DNA of 5,038 nt, taken from JBKGYG01 sp046546235. GTDB taxonomy: Bacteria > Bacillota > Clostridia > Lachnospirales > DSM-24629. Where the stretch lies: assembly GCA_046546235.1 (NCBI GenBank), contig JBKGYG010000086.1, forward strand, positions 1 through 5,038, in the 5' to 3' direction. This document shows, piece after piece, positions 1 through 4,999 of the stretch (position 1 is its first letter; every line of letters starts with the position of its first letter). The notes under the pieces are model-generated. The model had not been told where the DNA came from. It saw only the letters and a program-made list of their open reading frames with translations, and did not search any database. The position numbers were made by a program, and so were the translations under genes.

Positions 1-56
1 TGTATATATATTCCCCTACTATGTATTTGAAAAAATTTAACTTTGTCTACAGTCTG

Positions 57-87
57 AAAGGACACATTGTTTGATGAGTCCTTTTTT
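57..87 (+). terminator. Intrinsic terminator of an upstream transcript
   Basis: AAAGGAC (57-63) pairs with GTCCTTT (78-84). Inside an A-A mismatch, CAT (65-67) pairs with ATG (74-76), leaving a short loop. A run of six T (82-87) follows directly. This is a standard factor-independent terminator reading rightward, presumably for a gene lying left of the window. The 56 bases before it are AT-rich and show no convincing coding end. Confidence 0.75.
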
Positions 88-88
88 C

Positions 89-117
89 TTGACTTTATTT
101 TTAAAAAGGAGTAGAAT
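89..117 (+). promoter_or_regulatory. Vegetative (sigma-A type) promoter of the tetR-ABC operon
   Basis: TTGACT (89-94, five of six consensus bases) and TAGAAT (112-117, five of six) are separated by exactly 17 bp. Transcription would start near 123-125. The promoter begins right behind the upstream terminator, so the operon is insulated from read-through, and it sits just before the palindromic operator. Confidence 0.8.
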
Positions 118-129
118 GGAAACTAGATA

Positions 130-146
130 GACTGACTGAGTCAGTC
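130..146. promoter_or_regulatory. Palindromic operator, probable TetR-family binding site
   Basis: GACTGACT (130-137) and AGTCAGTC (139-146) are perfect inverted repeats around a single central G. The site lies about +6 to +22 from the predicted transcription start and 26 bp before the tetR start codon. Size, symmetry and place fit a TetR-family dimer site; such regulators usually bind palindromes of about 15-20 bp in their own promoter regions. Bound here, the repressor would block initiation or promoter escape for all four genes. In RNA the same bases could form a 5' hairpin. Confidence 0.8.
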
Positions 147-171
147 AACTAAAGAAAAAGAAGGTGACTCA

Positions 172-807
172 ATGTACGAAAAGTTTGAGGCTTTAGATAA
201 AGAGAAGCAACTTCGTATTATTAACTCAGCTTTTGATGAATTTGCTCTTAAACAATTTGGTAAAGCTTCTACTGATAAGATTGCAAAAAATGCACAGATA
301 TCAAAAGGAGCGTTATTCCAGTATTTTGGAACTAAGAAAAAGCTTTATTTTTATATTTATAAATATGCATATAAAGTTGTTGCAAAAGAGTTTTGGGGAC
401 AAATAGATTTATCTAGTACAGATATATTTGAGCGAATAAGAAGTGCTATGGATGTAAAATTAAAAATATATTGTAAGCATCCGAACGTCTTTGAGTTCAT
501 TATAAATAGTAATTTAAGAGAAACAGATCAAGATATTAAGGCATTTATGAGTGAAGAGGAAATTTTACAAAAGAATAATGCATATGCAAAAATACTAGCT
601 GATATTGATTACTCCAAATTTAAAGAAGAATATGATCCGAAACATATAATAGCTATTATCTTTTGGGTAATGGATGGTTTTGGACATCAAGTTACTTCCA
701 GACTTAATAATGAACAATTTAGTATTGACATATATGAATGCTGGGCAAATGAGTTTGATGAATATATTGAAGTTCTAAAAAAAGCATATTATAAGGAGGT
801 AAATTAG
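172..807 (+). CDS. TetR/AcrR-family transcriptional regulator, local repressor of the exporter operon
   Basis: The 211-residue protein has the usual TetR-family length and layout. Residues ~10-58 form the N-terminal three-helix DNA-binding domain, with the helix-turn-helix at about 33-52 (TDKIAKNAQISKGALFQYF) followed by the typical T-K-K-K-L-Y at 54-59. Residues ~60-211 form an all-helical ligand-binding and dimerisation domain, whose sequence does not reveal the ligand. The ATG at 172 is preceded by AAGGTG (161-166), a weaker Shine-Dalgarno than those of the genes downstream. It is first in the operon, and its stop is one base before the ATPase start, so repressor and pump are co-transcribed. 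The inferred role is autorepression through the palindrome at 130-146, relieved by a small molecule that the pump exports. The family call is very secure; the regulated target is inferred from position. Confidence 0.93.
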   Translation: MYEKFEALDKEKQLRIINSAFDEFALKQFGKASTDKIAKNAQISKGALFQYFGTKKKLYFYIYKYAYKVVAKEFWGQIDLSSTDIFERIRSAMDVKLKIYCKHPNVFEFIINSNLRETDQDIKAFMSEEEILQKNNAYAKILADIDYSKFKEEYDPKHIIAIIFWVMDGFGHQVTSRLNNEQFSIDIYECWANEFDEYIEVLKKAYYKEVN

Positions 808-808
808 T

Positions 809-1693
809 ATGGCAAATGTGATTGAAACTAAAAATCTAACTAAGTACTATGGTAAGGCAAGAGGGATTGAAAATGTAACTTTTAATGTAGAAGAGGGTGA
901 GATATTTGGTTTTATTGGACCGAATGGTTCTGGAAAGTCGACAACTATAAGAGTCCTCTTATCTTTAATTTATCCAACTTCTGGCACAGCAAAGATTTTT
1001 GGTATGGATTGTATTGATAAGGCCCCTGAGATAGCAAAGAGTATAGGATACTTGCCTAGTGAGGTTTTTTATTATGATGGTATGAGAGTAAAGGATTTAC
1101 TTAATTATTCAGCTAGTTTTTATAAAAAAGATTGCAAACAAAGAATAAAAGACCTATCAGAACGTATGAACTTAGATTTGAATAGAAAGATTGATGAATT
1201 ATCTTTTGGTAACAAAAAGAAAGTAGGTATTGTTCAAGGGCTTTTGCATTCGCCTGACTTAATTATACTTGATGAGCCAACTTCTGGATTAGATCCGTTA
1301 ATGCAACAAACATTTTTTGATTTGTTAGAAGAAGAGAATAAAAGAGGAGCTACAATTTTTATGTCCTCTCATATACTAAGCGAAGTACAACGTCTTTGTA
1401 ATCGTGTAGCGATTATAAAAGAAGGTAATATTATTAAACTTGAAACTCTTGCAAGTTTACAGGATGCAAGTTATAAAAGAATTAGACTTGAAGTAAGTGA
1501 CAATATTCCTACAGACTATTTTGAGGTAGAGGGTGTTAATGACTTGAAGGTTGAAGGAAATACTCATAGCTTTATATTTAAAGGAGATATCAATGTGATA
1601 ACTGAAAAGTTTTCTAAGATTAAGTTAAACAATTTATGGGTTAGTGAACCGGATTTAGAGGAAATCTTCTTGCACTACTATAAGGAGGTGTAA
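809..1693 (+). CDS. ABC transporter ATP-binding protein (ABC-2 / drug-export type)
   Basis: This 294-residue cytoplasmic nucleotide-binding subunit would power the two permeases encoded next. Visible motifs are Walker A GPNGSGKST (37-45), a signature LSFGN at 131-135 in place of LSGGQ, Walker B LIILDEP with catalytic Glu156 (151-157), D-loop SGLD (159-162) and the H-loop His188 in SSHILSE. The Q-loop region reads GYLPSE (80-85), with Ser where Gln is usual. The ~80 residues after the ATPase core end in EPDLEEIFLHYY, the C-terminal extension typical of DrrA/CcmA-like exporter ATPases. The start has a strong AAGGAGG at 793-799, inside the end of tetR. The ATG lies 1 bp after the tetR stop and the gene ends 5 bp before the first permease. 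Substrate unknown; multidrug, antimicrobial peptide or lipid export are all possible. Confidence 0.95.
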   Translation: MANVIETKNLTKYYGKARGIENVTFNVEEGEIFGFIGPNGSGKSTTIRVLLSLIYPTSGTAKIFGMDCIDKAPEIAKSIGYLPSEVFYYDGMRVKDLLNYSASFYKKDCKQRIKDLSERMNLDLNRKIDELSFGNKKKVGIVQGLLHSPDLIILDEPTSGLDPLMQQTFFDLLEEENKRGATIFMSSHILSEVQRLCNRVAIIKEGNIIKLETLASLQDASYKRIRLEVSDNIPTDYFEVEGVNDLKVEGNTHSFIFKGDINVITEKFSKIKLNNLWVSEPDLEEIFLHYYKEV

Positions 1694-1698
1694 TCCCT

Positions 1699-2496
1699 AT
1701 GAATGTTTATAAACACGAACTAAAGGTATATACTAAGAATACTATTATCTGGATCTTTTCTATGAGTAGTATTGCAGCTTTGATGATGTCATTTTATCCA
1801 ATTATTAAAAACGATATGGATAACTTTATGCAACTAATGGATAATTTTCCACCAGCCATGAAGTCAATAATAGGTTTAACATTAGATAATTTTAGTTCAG
1901 CATTGGGGTTTTATTGTTTTGCTTTTACATATACAATGTTATTTGGTGCTATTCAGGCAATGAATCTTGGTGTTGGAATTTTATCTAAAGAGGAAAGAGA
2001 CAAGACAGCGGATTTTCTTATGACAAAACCTATCTCAAGAATAAAAATACTAACTTCAAAGGTATTATCAGCGATTACTATATTTGTAGTAACAAATATA
2101 ATTTATACTATTGTTACCGCGATTTTGTTACAAATAATGTCAGAAGGAAGCTATGATTTTAGTAAATTTGTATTAATAAATGCTTCATTGTTTTTTAGTC
2201 AAATTATATTATTTTCCATTGGACTAATAATATCTATAGTAGTTAAAAAAGTAAAGGCTGTATTGCCTATATCTCTTGGGTTGGTATTTGGATTTTTTGC
2301 AATTTCAGCTTTTGCGGTAACAGCATCTGATGATAAATTACGTTATTTATCACCATTTCAATATTTTGAAACAAATTATATATTATTACAAGGTAAATAT
2401 GAGGCTAATTATGTAATCTTTGGCTTTGTAATTGTGCTCATTTGTACTGTTTTAAGCTATATATTATATAAACGTAAAAATATTCAGGCAGTGTAG
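1699..2496 (+). CDS. ABC-2 type transporter permease subunit (first of two)
   Basis: The 265-residue integral membrane protein has about six predicted helices: ~15-34, 72-95, 122-147, 160-181, 187-208 and 238-257. A short amphipathic start (MNVYKHELK) and a basic C-terminal tail (YKRKN) would lie in the cytosol. The loop after helix 2 (96-121) carries SKEERDKTADFLMTKPISR, a conserved cytoplasmic segment of this permease family that probably contacts the ATPase. Length and layout are normal for ABC-2 (NosY/COG1277-like) permeases. The start is set by AAGGAGGTG at 1682-1690, overlapping the end of the ATPase gene. The next gene encodes a clear paralogue, so the pump is probably a heterodimer of the two. 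Transport direction (export) is inferred from family and operon; the substrate is unknown. Confidence 0.92.
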   Translation: MNVYKHELKVYTKNTIIWIFSMSSIAALMMSFYPIIKNDMDNFMQLMDNFPPAMKSIIGLTLDNFSSALGFYCFAFTYTMLFGAIQAMNLGVGILSKEERDKTADFLMTKPISRIKILTSKVLSAITIFVVTNIIYTIVTAILLQIMSEGSYDFSKFVLINASLFFSQIILFSIGLIISIVVKKVKAVLPISLGLVFGFFAISAFAVTASDDKLRYLSPFQYFETNYILLQGKYEANYVIFGFVIVLICTVLSYILYKRKNIQAV

Positions 2497-2508
2497 GGAG
2501 GGATATAT

Positions 2509-3303
2509 ATGAACATTTATTTGCAAGAACTTAGAGCTCACCGAAAGTCACTCATAATCTGGTCTGTATCAATGGTTTTGTTAATTATTGCAGGTATGGG
2601 TAAATTTTCAGCAGGTGTAGGAGCTGGGGCTGGTAGTTTCAATGAAATGATGGAACAACTACCAGACTCTATACAAAATTTAATGGGTGTAGGTGTTTTT
2701 GATTTATCAAAGCCTTTAGATTTTTATGGTGTATTATTCTTGCATATTGGATTGTTAGCTACAGTTTACTCAGTGATGTTGGGTGTAGGAATAATTTCAA
2801 AAGAAGAGAGAGATAAGACTATTGAATTCTTAGCTGTTAAACCAGTATCTCGTCATAAGATTATTACATCGAAACTTCTTGCAGCATTATCAATGGTTCT
2901 TATTTTTAATATAGTGACATTTACTTCATCATTAATAATGATTTCAAATTATACAAATGAACCTTTTGTAAAAGATGTATTTATGCTTATGCTTGGATTA
3001 CTTGCTATGCAGATTATTTTTACAGTATTGGGTACTTTTTTGGCAGCATTAATAAGTAAATCCAAATTATCATCAGCTATTTCTACAGGTGTTTTGATGT
3101 TTTTATTTATGATTTCTGTAATTATTGATATAGCAGGAAATGTAGACTTTTTAAAGTTTATAACACCTTTTAAATATTATGATGCTAAAGACATATTAAA
3201 AGGTGGATATAATACAGTTTATCCATTAATTAGCGTCATTTTAGTAATTATTTTCACCTATGGGACTTATTATTTTTATAAGAAAAGAGATTTAAGAGTA
3301 TAA
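2509..3303 (+). CDS. ABC-2 type transporter permease subunit (second of two)
   Basis: The 264-residue protein is a paralogue of the preceding permease, with the same length, start (MNIYLQELR) and six-helix plan: ~15-31, 74-96, 123-146, 157-181, 187-208 and 237-257. The same cytoplasmic motif (97-115, SKEERDKTIEFLAVKPVSR) follows helix 2, and the C-terminal tail (YKKRD) is also basic. It differs in the first extracytoplasmic loop, which has a Gly/Ala-rich stretch at 35-42 (AGVGAGAG). The ATG at 2509 follows GGGAGGG (2496-2502), 12 bp after the previous stop. It is the last gene of the operon; a strong hairpin begins 17 bp after its stop. With the first permease and the ATPase it would form a 1:1:2 exporter. 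This assembly is inferred. Confidence 0.92.
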   Translation: MNIYLQELRAHRKSLIIWSVSMVLLIIAGMGKFSAGVGAGAGSFNEMMEQLPDSIQNLMGVGVFDLSKPLDFYGVLFLHIGLLATVYSVMLGVGIISKEERDKTIEFLAVKPVSRHKIITSKLLAALSMVLIFNIVTFTSSLIMISNYTNEPFVKDVFMLMLGLLAMQIIFTVLGTFLAALISKSKLSSAISTGVLMFLFMISVIIDIAGNVDFLKFITPFKYYDAKDILKGGYNTVYPLISVILVIIFTYGTYYFYKKRDLRV

Positions 3304-3318
3304 AGTTATGAATAATAG

Positions 3319-3360
3319 ATAGGTGATGTTTCTTGCTTGAAATTATGAAACATCACCTGT
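3319..3360. terminator. Bidirectional hairpin terminator between convergent genes
   Basis: AGGTGATGTTTC (3321-3332) and GAAACATCACCT (3347-3358) form a perfect 12-bp stem with a 14-nt loop, extendable by a G-T wobble and an A-T pair to 3319 and 3360. The operon stop (3301-3303) and the hydrolase stop (3364-3366) flank it on opposite strands. The following tracts are T-rich only in part on either strand (GTAAATTATTTAG on plus, ATCTATTATTCAT on minus), so each direction is a weaker-than-ideal intrinsic terminator. Confidence 0.75.
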
Positions 3361-3363
3361 AAA

Positions 3364-4101
3364 TTATTTAGTAAAGATAATCTCTTGTCCTCTACGTTTT
3401 AATTCTATAATTTCCGTATCAGTATTAGTCATCTCTTTTTTAAATTTACTTGTTGTTGATAATTTATCCCCAAAGTGCATAGGTATAAATATTTTTGGGT
3501 TTAAGTTGTTTATAAAGTGCTTAGCTCCTAAAGCATAGTTTTCCTTTAATCTTTGGTCGACTGGAAAGAAGGCAATATCAATTTGTTCTTCTTTAATTTT
3601 ATTGATTTCATCCTTAAACCATTTTTCTGCTTTTTCTAAACCTTCTTCCGTATCATCCCACCAGTACCACCAGTTTAAATCTCCAGCATGAAAAATAGTT
3701 GTATTATCGACATTAACTAGGTATGATACTCCCAAATCTGTTGAGCCATAAGCCTTGATTCTCATAGTATCTATTGCTATTTCTTCTAAAGGTGATAAAA
3801 ATGCAATATTGTTTTCATAGTTGGGTACTTGAATATCTTTACTAAATATATATTGGATATTAGGATTAATATTTGTCCAATCTAAGATAACTGGGTTAAA
3901 GTGGTCGTGGTGGCTGTGAGATGAGAATACTACTATTTTTTTATGAGTATGTAAATCAGATTCTCCAATAGCCCCATTTTCCTTAGTTTTAACATTTGTC
4001 TCAGCAAAGTCTTTGTAATAATCAAATATTAATAGATGTTGGTCAGTTTCGACTGAGAAACCACTATGATATAAATAGTTAATTTTAACGACAGTATTCA
4101 A
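3364..4101 (-). CDS. Metallo-beta-lactamase-fold metal-dependent hydrolase (UlaG/COG2220-like)
   Basis: The protein of 245 residues (counted from the TTG chosen here) has the metal site of the metallo-beta-lactamase fold. HSHHDH at 62-67 is the HxHxDH motif; Asp141 lies in HAGDLNWW and His209 in PMHFGD. YLYHSGFSVE near the N-terminus and IFDYY at ~25-29 are typical of the UlaG-like branch, which includes L-ascorbate-6-phosphate lactonase and many uncharacterised hydrolases. No signal peptide is seen, so it should be cytoplasmic. The longest frame opens with GTG at 4110-4108, but that codon overlaps GGAG at 4113-4110, which lies 8 nt before TTG at 4101-4099; the TTG is therefore preferred. The gene is monocistronic and converges with the exporter operon. 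The substrate is unknown and nothing nearby suggests an ascorbate pathway. A Trp/Tyr-rich patch follows the GD motif (WWYWW). Confidence 0.88.
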   Translation of the reverse strand: MNTVVKINYLYHSGFSVETDQHLLIFDYYKDFAETNVKTKENGAIGESDLHTHKKIVVFSSHSHHDHFNPVILDWTNINPNIQYIFSKDIQVPNYENNIAFLSPLEEIAIDTMRIKAYGSTDLGVSYLVNVDNTTIFHAGDLNWWYWWDDTEEGLEKAEKWFKDEINKIKEEQIDIAFFPVDQRLKENYALGAKHFINNLNPKIFIPMHFGDKLSTTSKFKKEMTNTDTEIIELKRRGQEIIFTK

Positions 4102-4113
4102 TAATATCACTCC
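4099..4113 (-). promoter_or_regulatory. Ribosome binding site and TTG start of the hydrolase gene
   Basis: On the minus strand GGAGTGAT (4113-4106) matches the anti-Shine-Dalgarno well and stands 8 nt (counted from the end of GGAG) before TTG at 4101-4099. The alternative GTG at 4110 has only a non-purine-rich leader (ACAGTTT) before it. This decides the start in favour of TTG and shortens the protein by three residues. Confidence 0.65.
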
Positions 4114-4185
4114 AAACTGTTATTTAAAAGTTGCTTATATTTTAATTTTATGTTTATTTTAATATAACTAGTCATCCAACCAAAG

Positions 4186-4223
4186 AAAAAATATAGGCTT
4201 ATATACCTCTTGTTGGGTAGCCT
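4186..4223 (-). terminator. Possible leader hairpin followed by a T-run, minus strand (tentative)
   Basis: Reading the minus strand, AGGCT (4223-4219) pairs with AGCCT (4199-4195). Inside, ACCC (4218-4215) can pair with AGGT (4208-4205) using one wobble. After ATA comes a run of six T (4191-4186), then C and three more T. The structure is imperfect (a 5-nt bulge) but terminator-like. It would lie in the hydrolase leader, about 85-120 nt before its start, if transcription begins near 4226. No known riboswitch or T-box signature was recognised. It may be an attenuator, a relic terminator, or chance in AT-rich DNA. Confidence 0.3.
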
Positions 4224-4239
4224 TGCTTATTATTATAAT
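4210..4239 (+). promoter_or_regulatory. Probable promoter of the glyoxalase/VOC gene
   Basis: A perfect TATAAT stands at 4234-4239, with TTGTTG (4210-4215) as the best -35 at 18 bp. Expected start of transcription is near 4246, giving a short ~30-nt leader with the ribosome binding site. The -10 lies in the palindrome ATTATAAT (4232-4239), so the minus strand also reads TATAAT there, with TTGCAT (4261-4256) at 18 bp. A divergent promoter for the hydrolase is conceivable but weak. Confidence 0.55.
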
Positions 4240-4275
4240 GTATAACATACCATAAATGCAAAGGAGGAATTTTAT

Positions 4276-4644
4276 ATGAAGTTTACTTTTGATCATAATA
4301 ACATTAATGTTTTGGATTTAGAGAAGAGTATAGCTTTTTATAAGGAGGCATTAGGGTTTGAAGAAATAAGAAGAAAAGTTGCTGATGATAATAGTTTTAT
4401 ATTATCTTTCTTAGGTGATGGGACTTCTGGTCATAAGTTAGAGTTAACTTGGTTAAGAGATTGGAAAAAACCTTATGATTTAGGCGATAATGAGTTTCAT
4501 TTAGCTGTTAAAGTAGATGATTATGATGCAGCTTATGAACTTCATAAAAAGATGGATTGTATATGTTATGAGAATAAGGAAATGGGTTTGTATTTTATAA
4601 ATGATCCAGATGGATATTGGATTGAAATAATTCCAACAAAATAA
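4276..4644 (+). CDS. Glyoxalase I-like VOC-superfamily protein (lactoylglutathione lyase family)
   Basis: The 122-residue cytoplasmic protein contains the two beta-alpha-beta-beta-beta modules of a vicinal-oxygen-chelate fold. All four metal ligands of glyoxalase I have clear counterparts: His7 (start of the first module, FDHNNINV), Glu56 (KLELTW), His75 (EFHLAV) and Glu117 (YWIEIIP). NVLDLEKSIAFYKEALGFEE and INDPDGYWIEI are hallmark stretches. The length is close to that of short bacterial GloA enzymes. The reaction would be isomerisation of a thiol hemithioacetal, classically methylglyoxal with glutathione. Many Clostridia lack glutathione, so another thiol or a different VOC reaction is possible and no gene symbol is assigned. 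AAGGAGG (4261-4267) precedes the ATG by 8 nt. The gene stands alone, with its own promoter and a hairpin terminator right behind its stop. Confidence 0.9.
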   Translation: MKFTFDHNNINVLDLEKSIAFYKEALGFEEIRRKVADDNSFILSFLGDGTSGHKLELTWLRDWKKPYDLGDNEFHLAVKVDDYDAAYELHKKMDCICYENKEMGLYFINDPDGYWIEIIPTK

Positions 4645-4648
4645 TAAT

Positions 4649-4673
4649 AGGCTACGTCAATTGACGTAGCCTT
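4649..4673. terminator. Perfect-palindrome bidirectional terminator
   Basis: AGGCTACGTCAA (4649-4660) is followed without spacer by its exact reverse complement (4661-4672), giving a hairpin of about 10 bp with an AATT loop. On the plus strand it follows the glyoxalase stop by 4 nt and leads into TTTAAT. On the minus strand it leads into ATTATTATTTTG, a fair T-rich tract, and lies just past the native stop of the chemoreceptor remnant. It therefore serves both convergent genes. Confidence 0.8.
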
Positions 4674-4920
4674 TAATCCACTTATTATAATTTGAACTAT
4701 CTACTAGTTCAGTTAAATCATTTGATAAATCATTAAGGGTATTTACTGTGTGTTCTATAGTTTGTATAGAAGCAAGCTGTTCTTCAGTAAGAGCATTTAC
4801 TTCTTGTGAACTTGCTGAAGTTTCTTCAGTTGTAGCTGATATGCTTTCTATCATATCTACAGTATTCTTTGTGTTTACTGAAATAATTTTAACTTGTTCT
4901 GTTAATAATAGTACTCCTTC
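4657..4920 (-). pseudogene. Remnant of a methyl-accepting chemotaxis protein (C-terminal signalling domain)
   Basis: The minus strand encodes about 80 residues resembling the end of a methyl-accepting chemotaxis protein, a membrane receptor that signals through CheW/CheA. ISATTEETSASSQEV followed by TEEQLASIQTIE is the typical methylation and coiled-coil tail; TEQVKIISVNTKNTVDMIE before it also fits. An in-frame stop (4923-4921) precedes the remnant, no ATG, GTG or TTG occurs before the internal ATG at 4854-4852, and the sensor, membrane segments and signalling tip are absent from the window. Near the end the frame runs ELVDSSNYNKW into the terminator. One base shifted, TTC-AAA-TTA-TAA (4696-4685) gives F-K-L-stop, the usual ending of such receptors, implying a 1-nt deletion at about 4696-4698. 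The open frame from 4854 to 4657 (65 codons) is thus the middle of a broken gene. A functional small protein is unlikely but not excluded. Confidence 0.8.
4914..4919 (-). promoter_or_regulatory. Orphan Shine-Dalgarno-like sequence before the chemoreceptor remnant
   Basis: GGAAGGAG reads on the minus strand at 4921-4914, with the core AAGGAG at 4919-4914. Seven bases later, where a start codon should stand, the sequence is ATT (4906-4904), out of frame with the remnant. The site fits the native leader of the receptor gene having lost its start codon, though chance is possible. Confidence 0.4.
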
Positions 4921-4970
4921 CTACTTATGATTATGAATATCAATAGAAAATTATTATTAGTTGATACTTT

Positions 4971-4999
4971 ATTTTACTACATTTTTACATTTGAATCAA
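4971..4999 (-). promoter_or_regulatory. Minus-strand vegetative promoter upstream of the chemoreceptor remnant
   Basis: On the minus strand TTGATT (4999-4994) and TAAAAT (4976-4971, five of six consensus bases) are separated by exactly 17 bp. Transcription would begin near 4964 and run through the SD-like site at 4919-4914 into the receptor remnant. It is probably the original promoter of that gene and may still make a transcript ending at the 4649-4672 hairpin. AT-rich context allows chance matches. Confidence 0.5.

Noticed and set aside
1..56. Possible end of a gene entering from the left
   Set aside because: All plus frames are short and AT-rich with no recognisable protein; only the terminator after it can be supported.
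4108..4110. GTG as the hydrolase start codon
   Set aside because: It overlaps the only Shine-Dalgarno-like sequence and has none of its own; TTG at 4101 is better placed.
4102..4275. Known riboswitch or T-box in the hydrolase-glyoxalase intergenic region
   Set aside because: No T-box, preQ1, SAM or similar conserved core could be recognised; only an imperfect hairpin is reported, at low confidence.
3364..4644. Hydrolase plus glyoxalase read as a glyoxalase I/II detoxification pair
   Set aside because: The genes are on opposite strands without a shared transcript, and the hydrolase looks UlaG-like rather than like glyoxalase II.
4217..4673. Direct repeat GTAGCCTT (4217-4224 and 4666-4673) flanking the glyoxalase gene, considered as a target duplication
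   Set aside because: Eight bases only, each copy is part of its own hairpin, and there are no terminal inverted repeats or transposase; chance or a shared terminator-stem preference is enough.
4748..4930. Plus-strand open frame of 60 codons, Cys/Ser/Val-rich
   Set aside because: It is the antisense shadow of the chemoreceptor remnant, has no ribosome binding site and resembles no protein family.
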